Assembly (NCBI GenBank): GCA_023702235.1
Contig: JAMQCR010000001.1
Location: 2,728,001 to 2,792,000, forward strand
Source of the DNA: Neobacillus pocheonensis
GTDB lineage: Bacteria; Bacillota; Bacilli; Bacillales; Cytobacillaceae
Direction: 5' to 3'
DNA: 64,000 nt
Shown piece by piece: positions 1 through 7,340 of the stretch. The notes beneath the pieces were generated by a model, which saw only the letters and a program-made list of their open reading frames with translations, searched no databases and had not been told where the DNA came from. Positions within the stretch are counted from its first letter, which is position 1; every line of letters begins with the position of its first letter. The translations under genes and the position numbers were made by a program.

Positions 1-274
1 TTAGGAGTTCTGCATTCATACGTTCACTCTCATATCTCAAATTACGTAATTTTATTAGTTTACAACCCATAATACAGTATTAAGATAGTTAAGGTCTACT
101 TATATCGAACAAACCTTTTTGGATAGGCTTCCCTACTAAGTAACCATGGCGATATCCTACATAAATCCTATCCATTTCTAAAACATATGTATCTCTAAAC
201 TCAATCGGAAGTTTAATATATGGAGAGTTTATCCGATGTCAAGCAAATAAATAAAAACACAGCATTCAAAACGA

Positions 275-305
275 AAAAAGAGGTCAATAAAATTGTCCTC
301 TTTCT
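275..305 (-). terminator. Intrinsic terminator of yuxG
   Basis: Arms AAAGAGG and CCTCTTT flank an AT-rich loop and are followed on the minus strand by a run of T. It lies just past the yuxG stop. The rest of positions 1-317 shows no convincing gene. Confidence 0.6.
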
Positions 306-317
306 TCGTTTATTTAC

Positions 318-2387
318 TTATCTCGTAAACGCCGCCGGCACTCCGCCATCCACTGTTAACATACATCCAGTTGTTCTGTCAGATTTCGATGATGCGAAGA
401 ACGCAATCGATTCTGCAATATCTTTTGGATAAATATTAACTAATAATGTTGTCCGTTTCCGGTAATGTTCTTCTAGCTGGTCGGGGTCGATTCCATAAGC
501 TGCTGCACGCTCTTCACGCCATCTTGAACCCCAAATAGCAGATCCTTGAAGAACGGCATCTGGGAGGACAGAGTTTACACGAATTCCGTATTCGCCACCT
601 TCTGATGCAATACATCTAGCTAAGTGTGTTTCAAGTGCTTTAACAGAACTATAGGCTGCAGCATTTTTTCCCGCGTAAACCGAGTTTTTCGAACCAATAA
701 ACACCATGTTACCGCCAATTCCTTGTTGCTTCATTTGCTTAAACGCTTCCCGGGCAACTAAGAAATAACCGGTTCCTAACACATTCATATTCAAATTCCA
801 CTCTTGAAGTGTTGTTTCATCGATTGGGCTTGAAGTAGCAAGTCCTGCGTTGTTCACAATAATATCTACACCGCCAAAAGTAAGTGCGGTTTGGTCAAAA
901 GCTGCTTGAACTGCCTCTTCCTTGGTTACGTCCATTTTTACAGCTAAGGCACGTCCAGCACCGTATTTTTCGTTTATTTCAGCAGCAACCATTTCTGCTC
1001 CTTCAAGGTTTAAGTCAGCAATCACAACATGGGCGCCTTCAGATACAAAGCGTCGGCATGTTTCACTGCCTATTCCGCCCGCACCGCCGGTAACAAAAGC
1101 TACTTTTCTAGAGAATTCTGCTTCAGCTGGAGCCAATGAAAGTTTATATAATTCTAATGGCCAATATTCAACATTGTAAGATTCATTTTCACTTAAAGAA
1201 ACAAAGCTTCCTAATGTAGTAGAACCTTTCATAACCGCAATCGCACGTTGGTATAGTGCTCCGCTAACGCGAGAATTGGCAACATCTTTACCGGTGTTCA
1301 CCATACCAATTCCTGGAATGAGGATAACACGAGGTGCTGGTTCAAACATTAAATCGCCTTCATGTTGGTTGCGCTTAAAGTATTCTTTGTATTCTGCTTT
1401 GAATCGTTCAATGCCCTCTTTAACACTAGCAATTAACGCTTCTACATCCTTAGTTTGTGGGTCCCAATCAATATAAAGTGGAACTCGTTTTGTGTGAACT
1501 AGATGGTCAGGACATGCAGCACCAACTTGTGAAAGTTCAGGTGCTTGGACACTGTTGACAAATCGGAGCACGTCTTCCGCGCGATCAAAGGTTAAAAGCA
1601 TTTTCTTATCATCGCTAACCGCTCCGCGAATAACTGGCAGTACTTTATCTAAAATACTAGCGGCTTCTTCCTCTTTGAGAGATTCATATTTTTGTCCGCC
1701 AAAAACGGATTTTTCATCTACTTTTCCATTAATATATTGTTCTGCTTCATTAATAATTTCAATTGTTTTTGCGAAAGATTCTTCAGAAGTTTCTCCCCAT
1801 GTAACAAGTCCATGTTTTTCCATTAAAACGAGCTCCGCGTAAGGATTATTTCTTACACCCTCAGCAATCATTTTTGAAAGAGTGAATCCGGGACGTACAT
1901 AGGGAACCCAAACAAAACGGCTACCATAAATTTCTTCGGCAAGTTGTCTGCCATTATCGGCACAGCAAAGACTAATAATCGCATCTGGATGTGTATGATC
2001 CACATGTTTAAAAGGCAAGAAGGCATGCAATAAGGTTTCAATCGATGCCCTTGGATGTTTGCTATCGATCATGCAGTGTGAGAGATAGGCAACCATTTCT
2101 TCATCTGGCATTTCCTCACGCTCAATTAATGGACGAATATCTTCCAAATTTAGTCCTGTGAAATTCTGTGCTTTCATGGTTGCTAAATCGGAGCCGCTTC
2201 CTTTTACCCACATTACTTCTATATCACGGCCACGGAAATCCTTTTCAGTTGTCTTCATCGAAGTATTACCGCCCCCCCAGTTGCATACGGCACGATCTGA
2301 CCCAATCAAATTTGAACGATAAACTAATTCTTCTACCCCTTTTGTCACTTGTGAAGCATTTACAGTATCCCAATTATTCTTAACCAT
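318..2387 (-). CDS. yuxG: Bifunctional rhamnulose-1-phosphate aldolase / short-chain dehydrogenase
   Basis: A 689-residue two-domain cytosolic enzyme. The N-terminal half is a class II aldolase domain with the metal-binding HTHPDA motif at residues 131-136 and EKHGLVTWG further on. The C-terminal part, from about residue 430, is a Rossmann-fold short-chain dehydrogenase with VTGGAGGIGS and the catalytic pair in YSSVK. By family knowledge, such fusions split L-rhamnulose-1-phosphate to dihydroxyacetone phosphate and L-lactaldehyde, then oxidise the lactaldehyde. GGAGG lies eight bases before the ATG. The ORF is intact and full length for the family, and ends before its own terminator. No other rhamnose gene is visible here. 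Confidence 0.9.
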   Translation of the reverse strand: MVKNNWDTVNASQVTKGVEELVYRSNLIGSDRAVCNWGGGNTSMKTTEKDFRGRDIEVMWVKGSGSDLATMKAQNFTGLNLEDIRPLIEREEMPDEEMVAYLSHCMIDSKHPRASIETLLHAFLPFKHVDHTHPDAIISLCCADNGRQLAEEIYGSRFVWVPYVRPGFTLSKMIAEGVRNNPYAELVLMEKHGLVTWGETSEESFAKTIEIINEAEQYINGKVDEKSVFGGQKYESLKEEEAASILDKVLPVIRGAVSDDKKMLLTFDRAEDVLRFVNSVQAPELSQVGAACPDHLVHTKRVPLYIDWDPQTKDVEALIASVKEGIERFKAEYKEYFKRNQHEGDLMFEPAPRVILIPGIGMVNTGKDVANSRVSGALYQRAIAVMKGSTTLGSFVSLSENESYNVEYWPLELYKLSLAPAEAEFSRKVAFVTGGAGGIGSETCRRFVSEGAHVVIADLNLEGAEMVAAEINEKYGAGRALAVKMDVTKEEAVQAAFDQTALTFGGVDIIVNNAGLATSSPIDETTLQEWNLNMNVLGTGYFLVAREAFKQMKQQGIGGNMVFIGSKNSVYAGKNAAAYSSVKALETHLARCIASEGGEYGIRVNSVLPDAVLQGSAIWGSRWREERAAAYGIDPDQLEEHYRKRTTLLVNIYPKDIAESIAFFASSKSDRTTGCMLTVDGGVPAAFTR

Positions 2388-2734
2388 CCGAAATCCTCCG
2401 TTTGTATGTTTTTATGTTTATTATCTTCTGTTTCATTATATTATATCTTTGTTTGTTTTTGAATAAAAAGTTTAAAATCTTTTATTTTTTTTGACTTTTT
2501 CTTTACTCTTTTGTTTAAGTTGAAAGTAGGCATGGAAGCCCCATAGTAAATCCATTCATGAAATTCCAAAAAAACAACATCACAAAAATATTTTTTTCTT
2601 CCAATTGGAACCGCCTACATCCCTTACATTACGAAGAAACATACTAATAAAGGCTAAAAAACAAATTATTTTTCCTAACTCAATAATCGAAAAATATGTT
2701 ATATTCTAATAAATAAAAAATGGAGAGTGAGAAA
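2388..2734. other. Divergent intergenic region yuxG / serC
   Basis: About 350 bases, very AT-rich, between two genes transcribed away from each other. It must hold both promoters, but I see no pair of -35/-10 hexamers good enough to assign, and no clear operator, riboswitch or small gene. Confidence 0.4.
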
Positions 2735-3831
2735 ATGAATCAACTTGTACAACGTGCCTATAATTTTAATGCCGGTCCGTCAGCCCTTCCGCTTGCGGTT
2801 CTTGAAAAAGCCCAACAGGAACTCATTGATTTTCGTGGTACTGGTATGTCTGTCATGGAGCTAAGCCATCGTAGTGCTGCTTATGAAGAAGTACATAATC
2901 AGGCCATTTCCCTCTTAAAGGAAATGCTTTCAATTCCCGATGATTATGAGGTGCTCTTCCTCCAGGGTGGTGCAAGTCTTCAGTTTTCCATGGTTCCAAT
3001 GAATTTTTTAAAGCCTGAGCAAAAAGCAGGGTATGTCATGACGGGGTCTTGGTCTGAAAAAGCCTTTTCCGAGGCAAATTATTCGGAAATCCTTACCAAG
3101 TTGCTAGCACAAAGGACAGTCAATATCGCCGTATCCCTCAATTTGATGAATTGCAATACAGCCCGACTGATGCTTATGTTCATCTCACATCAAATAATAC
3201 AATTTACGGCACCCAATGGAGGGATTTCCCTCATACAGGAGATGTACCATTAATCGCAGATATGTCCAGCGATATTTTCTCTAAACCATTTGATGTCAGT
3301 AAATTTGCTATGATTTATGCTGGAGCTCAAAAAAATCTTGGTCCTTCGGGCGTCACCGTTGCCATTATTCGCAAGGATATGATTGAAAAAGCGAATTCTA
3401 ACATTCCTACTATGTTAAAATATAGCATTCACTCAAAAAACAATTCATTGTATAATACACCTCCAACCTTTGGCATTTATATGCTCGGTGAAGTTCTGAA
3501 CTGGGTTAAAGGATTAGGTGGGATAAATGAAATTAGCAACCGAAATGAAACAAAAGCAAATCTAATTTATGATGCAATCGACCAAAGCAATGGGTTTTAT
3601 ATTGGCCACGCTGAAATAGAAAGCCGTTCTCTAATGAACATTACATTCCGCTTAAAAGATGAGGAATTGGAGAAAAAGTTTTTAGCTGAAGCCAAAAAAG
3701 AAGGTTTTATCGGTGTGAATGGCCATCGCTCTGTTGGTGGATGCCGTGCCTCCACTTACAATGCTGTTCCGTATGAAACATGTAAGGCATTTAGCGAGTT
3801 CATGATTCAATTTCAAGCTACAAATGTATAA
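2735..3831 (+). CDS. serC: Phosphoserine aminotransferase (frame broken once)
   Basis: Pyridoxal-phosphate enzyme converting 3-phosphohydroxypyruvate and glutamate to phosphoserine in serine synthesis. The start is the ATG preceded by GGAGAGTGAG, giving [19 protein letters not shown]. The N-terminal part shows SVMELSHRS; the later part has the PLP-lysine segment [11 protein letters not shown]. The frame breaks near position 3078. Restoring one A in the AAA run there gives an uninterrupted reading ([18 protein letters not shown]) that continues correctly to the stop, so a single-base deletion explains it. A hairpin follows the stop. The gene looks complete apart from that base, so sequencing error is likelier than decay. 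Confidence 0.88.
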
Positions 3832-3840
3832 ACTATAGCA

Positions 3841-3866
3841 AAAGCCCTCTCAAATGAGTGGGCTTT
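3841..3866 (+). terminator. Terminator-like hairpin after serC
   Basis: Arms AAAGCCC and GGGCTTT with inner CTC/GAG pairing directly follow the serC stop. The T tract is weak. Confidence 0.5.
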
Positions 3867-4018
3867 ATCCTTGATTCTTACACTTTTTTTTCACCTTTCA
3901 CCTAGTTTGCATCAAATAAAAGTTGAAAAAACCCGAATTTCGGACATCTTTATCTTTGTCCGAAACTTGGTAGTTTAGCAGTTTCCTTATCCTCATTGCT
4001 TGTCGGAACATAAAGAAA

Positions 4019-4045
4019 ACTCCCTCATAGTAGATATGAGGGAGT
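4019..4045 (-). terminator. Intrinsic terminator of the GntP-type permease
   Basis: Perfect arms ACTCCCTCAT / ATGAGGGAGT, followed on the minus strand by TTTTC. It lies just after the permease stop codon. Confidence 0.7.
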
Positions 4046-4052
4046 CCTATTT

Positions 4053-5372
4053 TTATACAAACATATTGACAACTAATGCAATCCCAAATGCAACAAAGGA
4101 AAGAATCGTTTCCAAGACTGTCCACGTTTTAAATGTTTCTTTCACGCTTAGTCCAAGATATTCTTTTACCATCCAGAAGCCTGCATCATTAACATGGGAG
4201 AACATAAGTGAACCTGCTCCAGTTACAATGACAAGCAATTCCAAGTTTACACCTGACATATGTTGAATAATCGGTGAAACAATTCCCGCCGCCGTTGTTA
4301 AAGCAACGGTAGCTGATCCAGTGGCAATCCGAATGAGTCCAGCAATAACAAATGCTAAAACAAGTGGTGATACAGCCATATGCTGGGACATCTGTCCGAT
4401 GGTAGCACCGACGCCGCTATCAATTAAAATTTGTTTAAAGCCGCCGCCTGCACCAATAATTAAGATGATTGAGCCAACAGGCAAAATTGAGTTTTCTACA
4501 AGATTCTTAATGCCGTTTTTATCGATTCCTTGACGAATTCCAAGTAAATAAAATGCTGTAAAACAAGAAATTAAAAGGGCAATTAACGGACTACCAATAA
4601 AGATGAAAAGGTTTTTCACATAAACTGGAAGAGACATAAATGGTACAATAGCTGAAAATATCATTAAAATAACTGGCAGTAAAATAACAAAGAATGAAGT
4701 TCCTGTACTTGGTAATTTTTTTGCTGCCACATTCACTTTAATTAATGTTGGTTCGCCTTCAGGAATTACGCGTTTATGAATAAACTTTGCAAATAATGGA
4801 CCTGCAATTATGGCTGAAGGAATGGCAACTATTAGCGAGTATAACAATACTCTTCCTGTGTTAGCCTTGTAAAGTCCGATTGCGGCAATCGCCCCTGGAT
4901 GTGGCGGTACCAATCCGTGAACGATTGATAAACCTGCGATTGCTGGAAGTGCAATTAATAAAATGTTTTGCTTTGATGTTTTTTGAATCGAAATAACCAA
5001 TGGCAGTACAATTAATATACCTACTTCGAAAAATACTGGAAGCCCAATAACAAAGCCAGACAGCAGCATTGCCCATGGGAGATATTTAACACCAAAAGTT
5101 TTGACAAAGAAATTGGCAACCTGCATCCCTGCTCCGGACTCTGCCATCATCTTCCCTAAAATGGTTCCTAATGCGAATATCCCTACTAAGTGACCTAATG
5201 TCCCGCCAACTCCCGTTTCGTATCCGCTAACAATCTTATCCATTGATAATCCAGAAAAAATAGCTAGAAATAAGCTTGCAACTGTTAAACTAATAAATGC
5301 ATGCCATTTAAACAACGAAACTCCTAATATAACAATGATAATTGCCAAAAGAGTAATAATTAAATGAAACAT
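4053..5372 (-). CDS. GntP-family gluconate/sugar-acid permease
   Basis: A 439-residue, strongly hydrophobic polytopic membrane protein with about 12 transmembrane stretches across its length. The PVFFEVGI and VPPHPG segments, and the C-terminal SHVNDAGFW segment, are typical of the GntP family of gluconate:H+ symporters. The length equals the family norm and the ORF is intact. The exact substrate (gluconate, idonate or another sugar acid) cannot be told, because no kinase or dehydrogenase for such an acid lies nearby. It is a single-gene unit with its own terminator and a catabolite-control-like site upstream. Confidence 0.85.
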   Translation of the reverse strand: MFHLIITLLAIIIVILGVSLFKWHAFISLTVASLFLAIFSGLSMDKIVSGYETGVGGTLGHLVGIFALGTILGKMMAESGAGMQVANFFVKTFGVKYLPWAMLLSGFVIGLPVFFEVGILIVLPLVISIQKTSKQNILLIALPAIAGLSIVHGLVPPHPGAIAAIGLYKANTGRVLLYSLIVAIPSAIIAGPLFAKFIHKRVIPEGEPTLIKVNVAAKKLPSTGTSFFVILLPVILMIFSAIVPFMSLPVYVKNLFIFIGSPLIALLISCFTAFYLLGIRQGIDKNGIKNLVENSILPVGSIILIIGAGGGFKQILIDSGVGATIGQMSQHMAVSPLVLAFVIAGLIRIATGSATVALTTAAGIVSPIIQHMSGVNLELLVIVTGAGSLMFSHVNDAGFWMVKEYLGLSVKETFKTWTVLETILSFVAFGIALVVNMFV

Positions 5373-5482
5373 ATGGTAATTCCACCTTTCCCTTCAATTG
5401 AAAGCCCTTACGGAAATCTGTTTGGATGGTTTCTATTCTTTCGTTTATGACTTCCTTTTTATATTATCGGCCAACTAATATA

Positions 5483-5496
5483 TGTAAGCACTTTCA
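5483..5496. promoter_or_regulatory. Candidate cre (CcpA) site upstream of the GntP-type permease
   Basis: TGTAAGCACTTTCA matches the Bacillus cre consensus TGWAANCGNTNWCA except for A in place of the central G. It lies about 110 bases before the permease start, a sensible place for carbon catabolite repression of a sugar-acid transporter. This is inference from the motif alone. Confidence 0.4.
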
Positions 5497-5700
5497 AACT
5501 ATAAATTGATTATAAGAAATTATTTTTCGTTTTGCAATAGTTTTTGAAAAAATATTTTTTCTTTTTATTTGTTAGTTCTTTTCAATCAAGTTTAATCTAG
5601 TAATCTAAAATTAGAATCCCATCTAACTCTGAGCGGTTGTTGGTTGATTATTCAGCCATCAGTGGTAAGGAATGCAGGGTAAATGGTATCAAAATCGAAC

Positions 5701-5735
5701 AAAAGAAGCAGGAACGAGTTTTCCTGCTTCTTTTT
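5701..5735. terminator. Bidirectional intrinsic terminator
   Basis: Arms AAAAGAAGCAGG / CCTGCTTCTTTT with T runs on both strands. It would stop transcription of the monooxygenase remnant reading leftwards. Confidence 0.75.
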
Positions 5736-5753
5736 ATTAAACGAGATGAAATT

Positions 5754-6030
5754 TTAACCATTCACCTTTTCTAACGCTTGGTTTTGGTATCCATATAACC
5801 AATCAACTATTTCATAATCTTGATCTGTTCTTTGTCCAAAGTAAGCATTTCGAAGTGCAAGAGTTGTTGGATCTTCAGCATGGATAATTTCACCGAAAAA
5901 TCTAGCTGTATTTTGAACTCTTGCTGTCCGTGGTGCTCTCTCCTTGTTGATAAGCTGAAAAAGCGGCTTTATAGTCTTCTCCATGCTCCTCAAGCATGTC
6001 TGTTAGATAAGCAGAATCCTCCAATGCTTG
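5754..6030 (-). pseudogene. C-terminal remnant of an FAD-dependent aromatic monooxygenase
   Basis: Only about the last 90 residues of a roughly 400-residue flavoprotein remain. QALEDSAYLTDMLEEHG, then APRTARVQNTARFFGEIIHA, then DWLYGY near the end fit the C-terminal part of the 3-hydroxybenzoate 6-hydroxylase/salicylate hydroxylase group. The nucleotide-binding N-terminal half is missing. The frame also breaks once near 5943, where one extra G explains the shift. The fragment starts abruptly where the oppositely oriented IclR fragment starts. The substrate is inferred from family resemblance only. Confidence 0.65.
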
Positions 6031-6046
6031 GCAGCTCCAACAGCTA

Positions 6047-6298
6047 CAAACAGAAATAAGCATGATAAGGGAAAAGGAAATTTCATTCGCAAGAGAGCCA
6101 CTTGTTCCGGCTGTATCCTCTGTTTCGATTCCAGTATTGAATTACAAGAAAAATCTTCTAGGAGCCGTTACAATTGTTGGCTTTTCCGAAAAAATACCAA
6201 TGGATGAAACTGAACCTATTAGCAAATCCATTATCGAAATTAGTAAGCAGATTTCTGAGAGCTTTGGCTATAAACCTGCCAAATATAGCAACTTTTAA
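6047..6298 (+). pseudogene. C-terminal remnant of an IclR-family regulator
   Basis: About 80 residues resembling the end of the IclR effector-binding domain: SVSIPVLNYKKNLLGAVTIVG, then a final helix ISKSIIEISKQISESFGY. The winged-helix DNA-binding half is absent. The 5' edge is uncertain, because the frame stays open to 6011 and runs into sequence belonging to the opposite-strand monooxygenase. The fragment has no DNA-binding domain and cannot act as a repressor by itself. Confidence 0.6.
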
Positions 6299-6406
6299 CA
6301 AAATGCCAAAGCTACATTTCGCTAATGACAGGTAAAAAGACAGGTGAATGGGCACATGTCTTTTAATTCGTTTTATATGATTAAATATTCAAAGAGAAAA
6401 TTTATC

Positions 6407-6891
6407 CTACAAAAGCTGTTTCCATTTATTTTGGATCGGTGTCCGTTCCTTAGGTTCTCGGACTTCATCCGGATAGCCAACACCAAAAACTCCAATTACA
6501 TCATAACCATCTGGCACACCTAGAATTTCACGATTTTTCGGATTCCCCCCATAGAAGACCAGAAAGTTCCCACACCTTCTGCCCATGCAACTAAGTTGAA
6601 GTTTTGTACGAAACAAGCTGTAGCTAATGCATTTTCCTCAGTCTCAATCGCTGTCGCGCCATGCTTTGACAAAACCGCTAGCACAACAGGAGCATCACCA
6701 AAGTTTGTTTTATGGTTTAACTTTGTTCTTGTCTCTGGTCCGACCAAATAAATTTCCCAAGGTTCTGTCATTCGATGATTAGGTGCCATAGCAGCAGTCT
6801 GCAGCCATAAGAGGAGCTTATCCTGATTAATAGGATCTGATTTAAAAATTTTTATCGTTCGACGAGATTTGATTAATTCTAAAATATCCAA
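6407..6891 (-). CDS. Small nitroreductase-family flavoprotein (frame broken once)
   Basis: Reads MDILELIKSRRTIKIFKSDPI, then AAMAPNHRMTEPW, and after the break NREILGVPDGYDVIGVFGVGYP, a typical small FMN-dependent nitroreductase of about 161 residues. The start is TTG at 6891, seven bases after GGAGG; the open frame upstream lacks support. The frame breaks near 6545 in a run of six G; a seventh G restores the ending. The protein probably reduces nitro-aromatics or quinones with NAD(P)H, but the physiological substrate cannot be told. It stands alone between the regulator remnant and the lipid-type operon. Confidence 0.75.
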
Positions 6892-6952
6892 AAGAATTCC
6901 TCCAATAAATTTTGCTGATCGATATGTATTACCCCATAATCCTATTTTATAA

Positions 6953-6992
6953 AACCAAGGCAGACACTGCAAACTGAGTGTCTACCTTGGTT
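6953..6992 (-). terminator. Terminator of the Lgt-like / radical-SAM operon
   Basis: Long stem, arms ACCAAGGTAGACAC and GTGTCTGCCTTGGT on the minus strand with one mismatch, followed by TTTTAT. It lies about 20 bases after the 96-residue membrane protein gene. Confidence 0.75.
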
Positions 6993-7014
6993 CAAAATAA
7001 CCACAGCTTGGATG

Positions 7015-7305
7015 TCACCCACCCAAACTAGTGATGAGAATTCCAAAGCACGCGGCCATTAACAACAAGACAACGCCTAAACCGATTAAAAGTCCCTGTC
7101 CTAACCGCTTTTTCCCCTTTTTGAAGCTTAAAACAGTTACCATAATATAAAATAGTGCAGCTAGACCAAAAGCCAGCCAGAAGTTTCCGTTTAACAGCAT
7201 CAATAAAAATATTGCCAGCGCAAAAATCCCAATCGTGATCAGAATTCCAAACCAAAGTTCTTTAAGTGACCCATCATTGCCTTTCCCACCCTGATTTTGA
7301 GCCAA
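7015..7305 (-). CDS. Small integral membrane protein of unknown function
   Basis: Ninety-six residues, not recognised. After a polar Gly/Asn/Gln/Lys-rich start come three hydrophobic stretches, at about residues 18-38, 41-58 and 70-92. A basic loop (FKKGKKRLGQG) lies between the second and third. There are no catalytic motifs. The likely start is TTG, after a GGTGATGGTGG stretch. It begins 35 bases after the radical-SAM stop and ends just before the terminator, so it is almost certainly the last gene of that operon. It could be a membrane anchor or accessory subunit for its upstream partners; that is inference. Confidence 0.6.
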   Translation of the reverse strand: MAQNQGGKGNDGSLKELWFGILITIGIFALAIFLLMLLNGNFWLAFGLAALFYIMVTVLSFKKGKKRLGQGLLIGLGVVLLLMAACFGILITSLGG

Positions 7306-7340
7306 CCACCATCACCCCTACTAGTCTATTAACTATCTAT

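Noticed and set aside
1..20. Possible minus-strand gene start (MNAELL) running out of the window
   Set aside because: Only six codons are visible, with a weak ribosome site; too little to call.
220..432. Small plus-strand ORF of 70 codons
   Set aside because: It runs through the yuxG terminator and into the yuxG C-terminus on the other strand.
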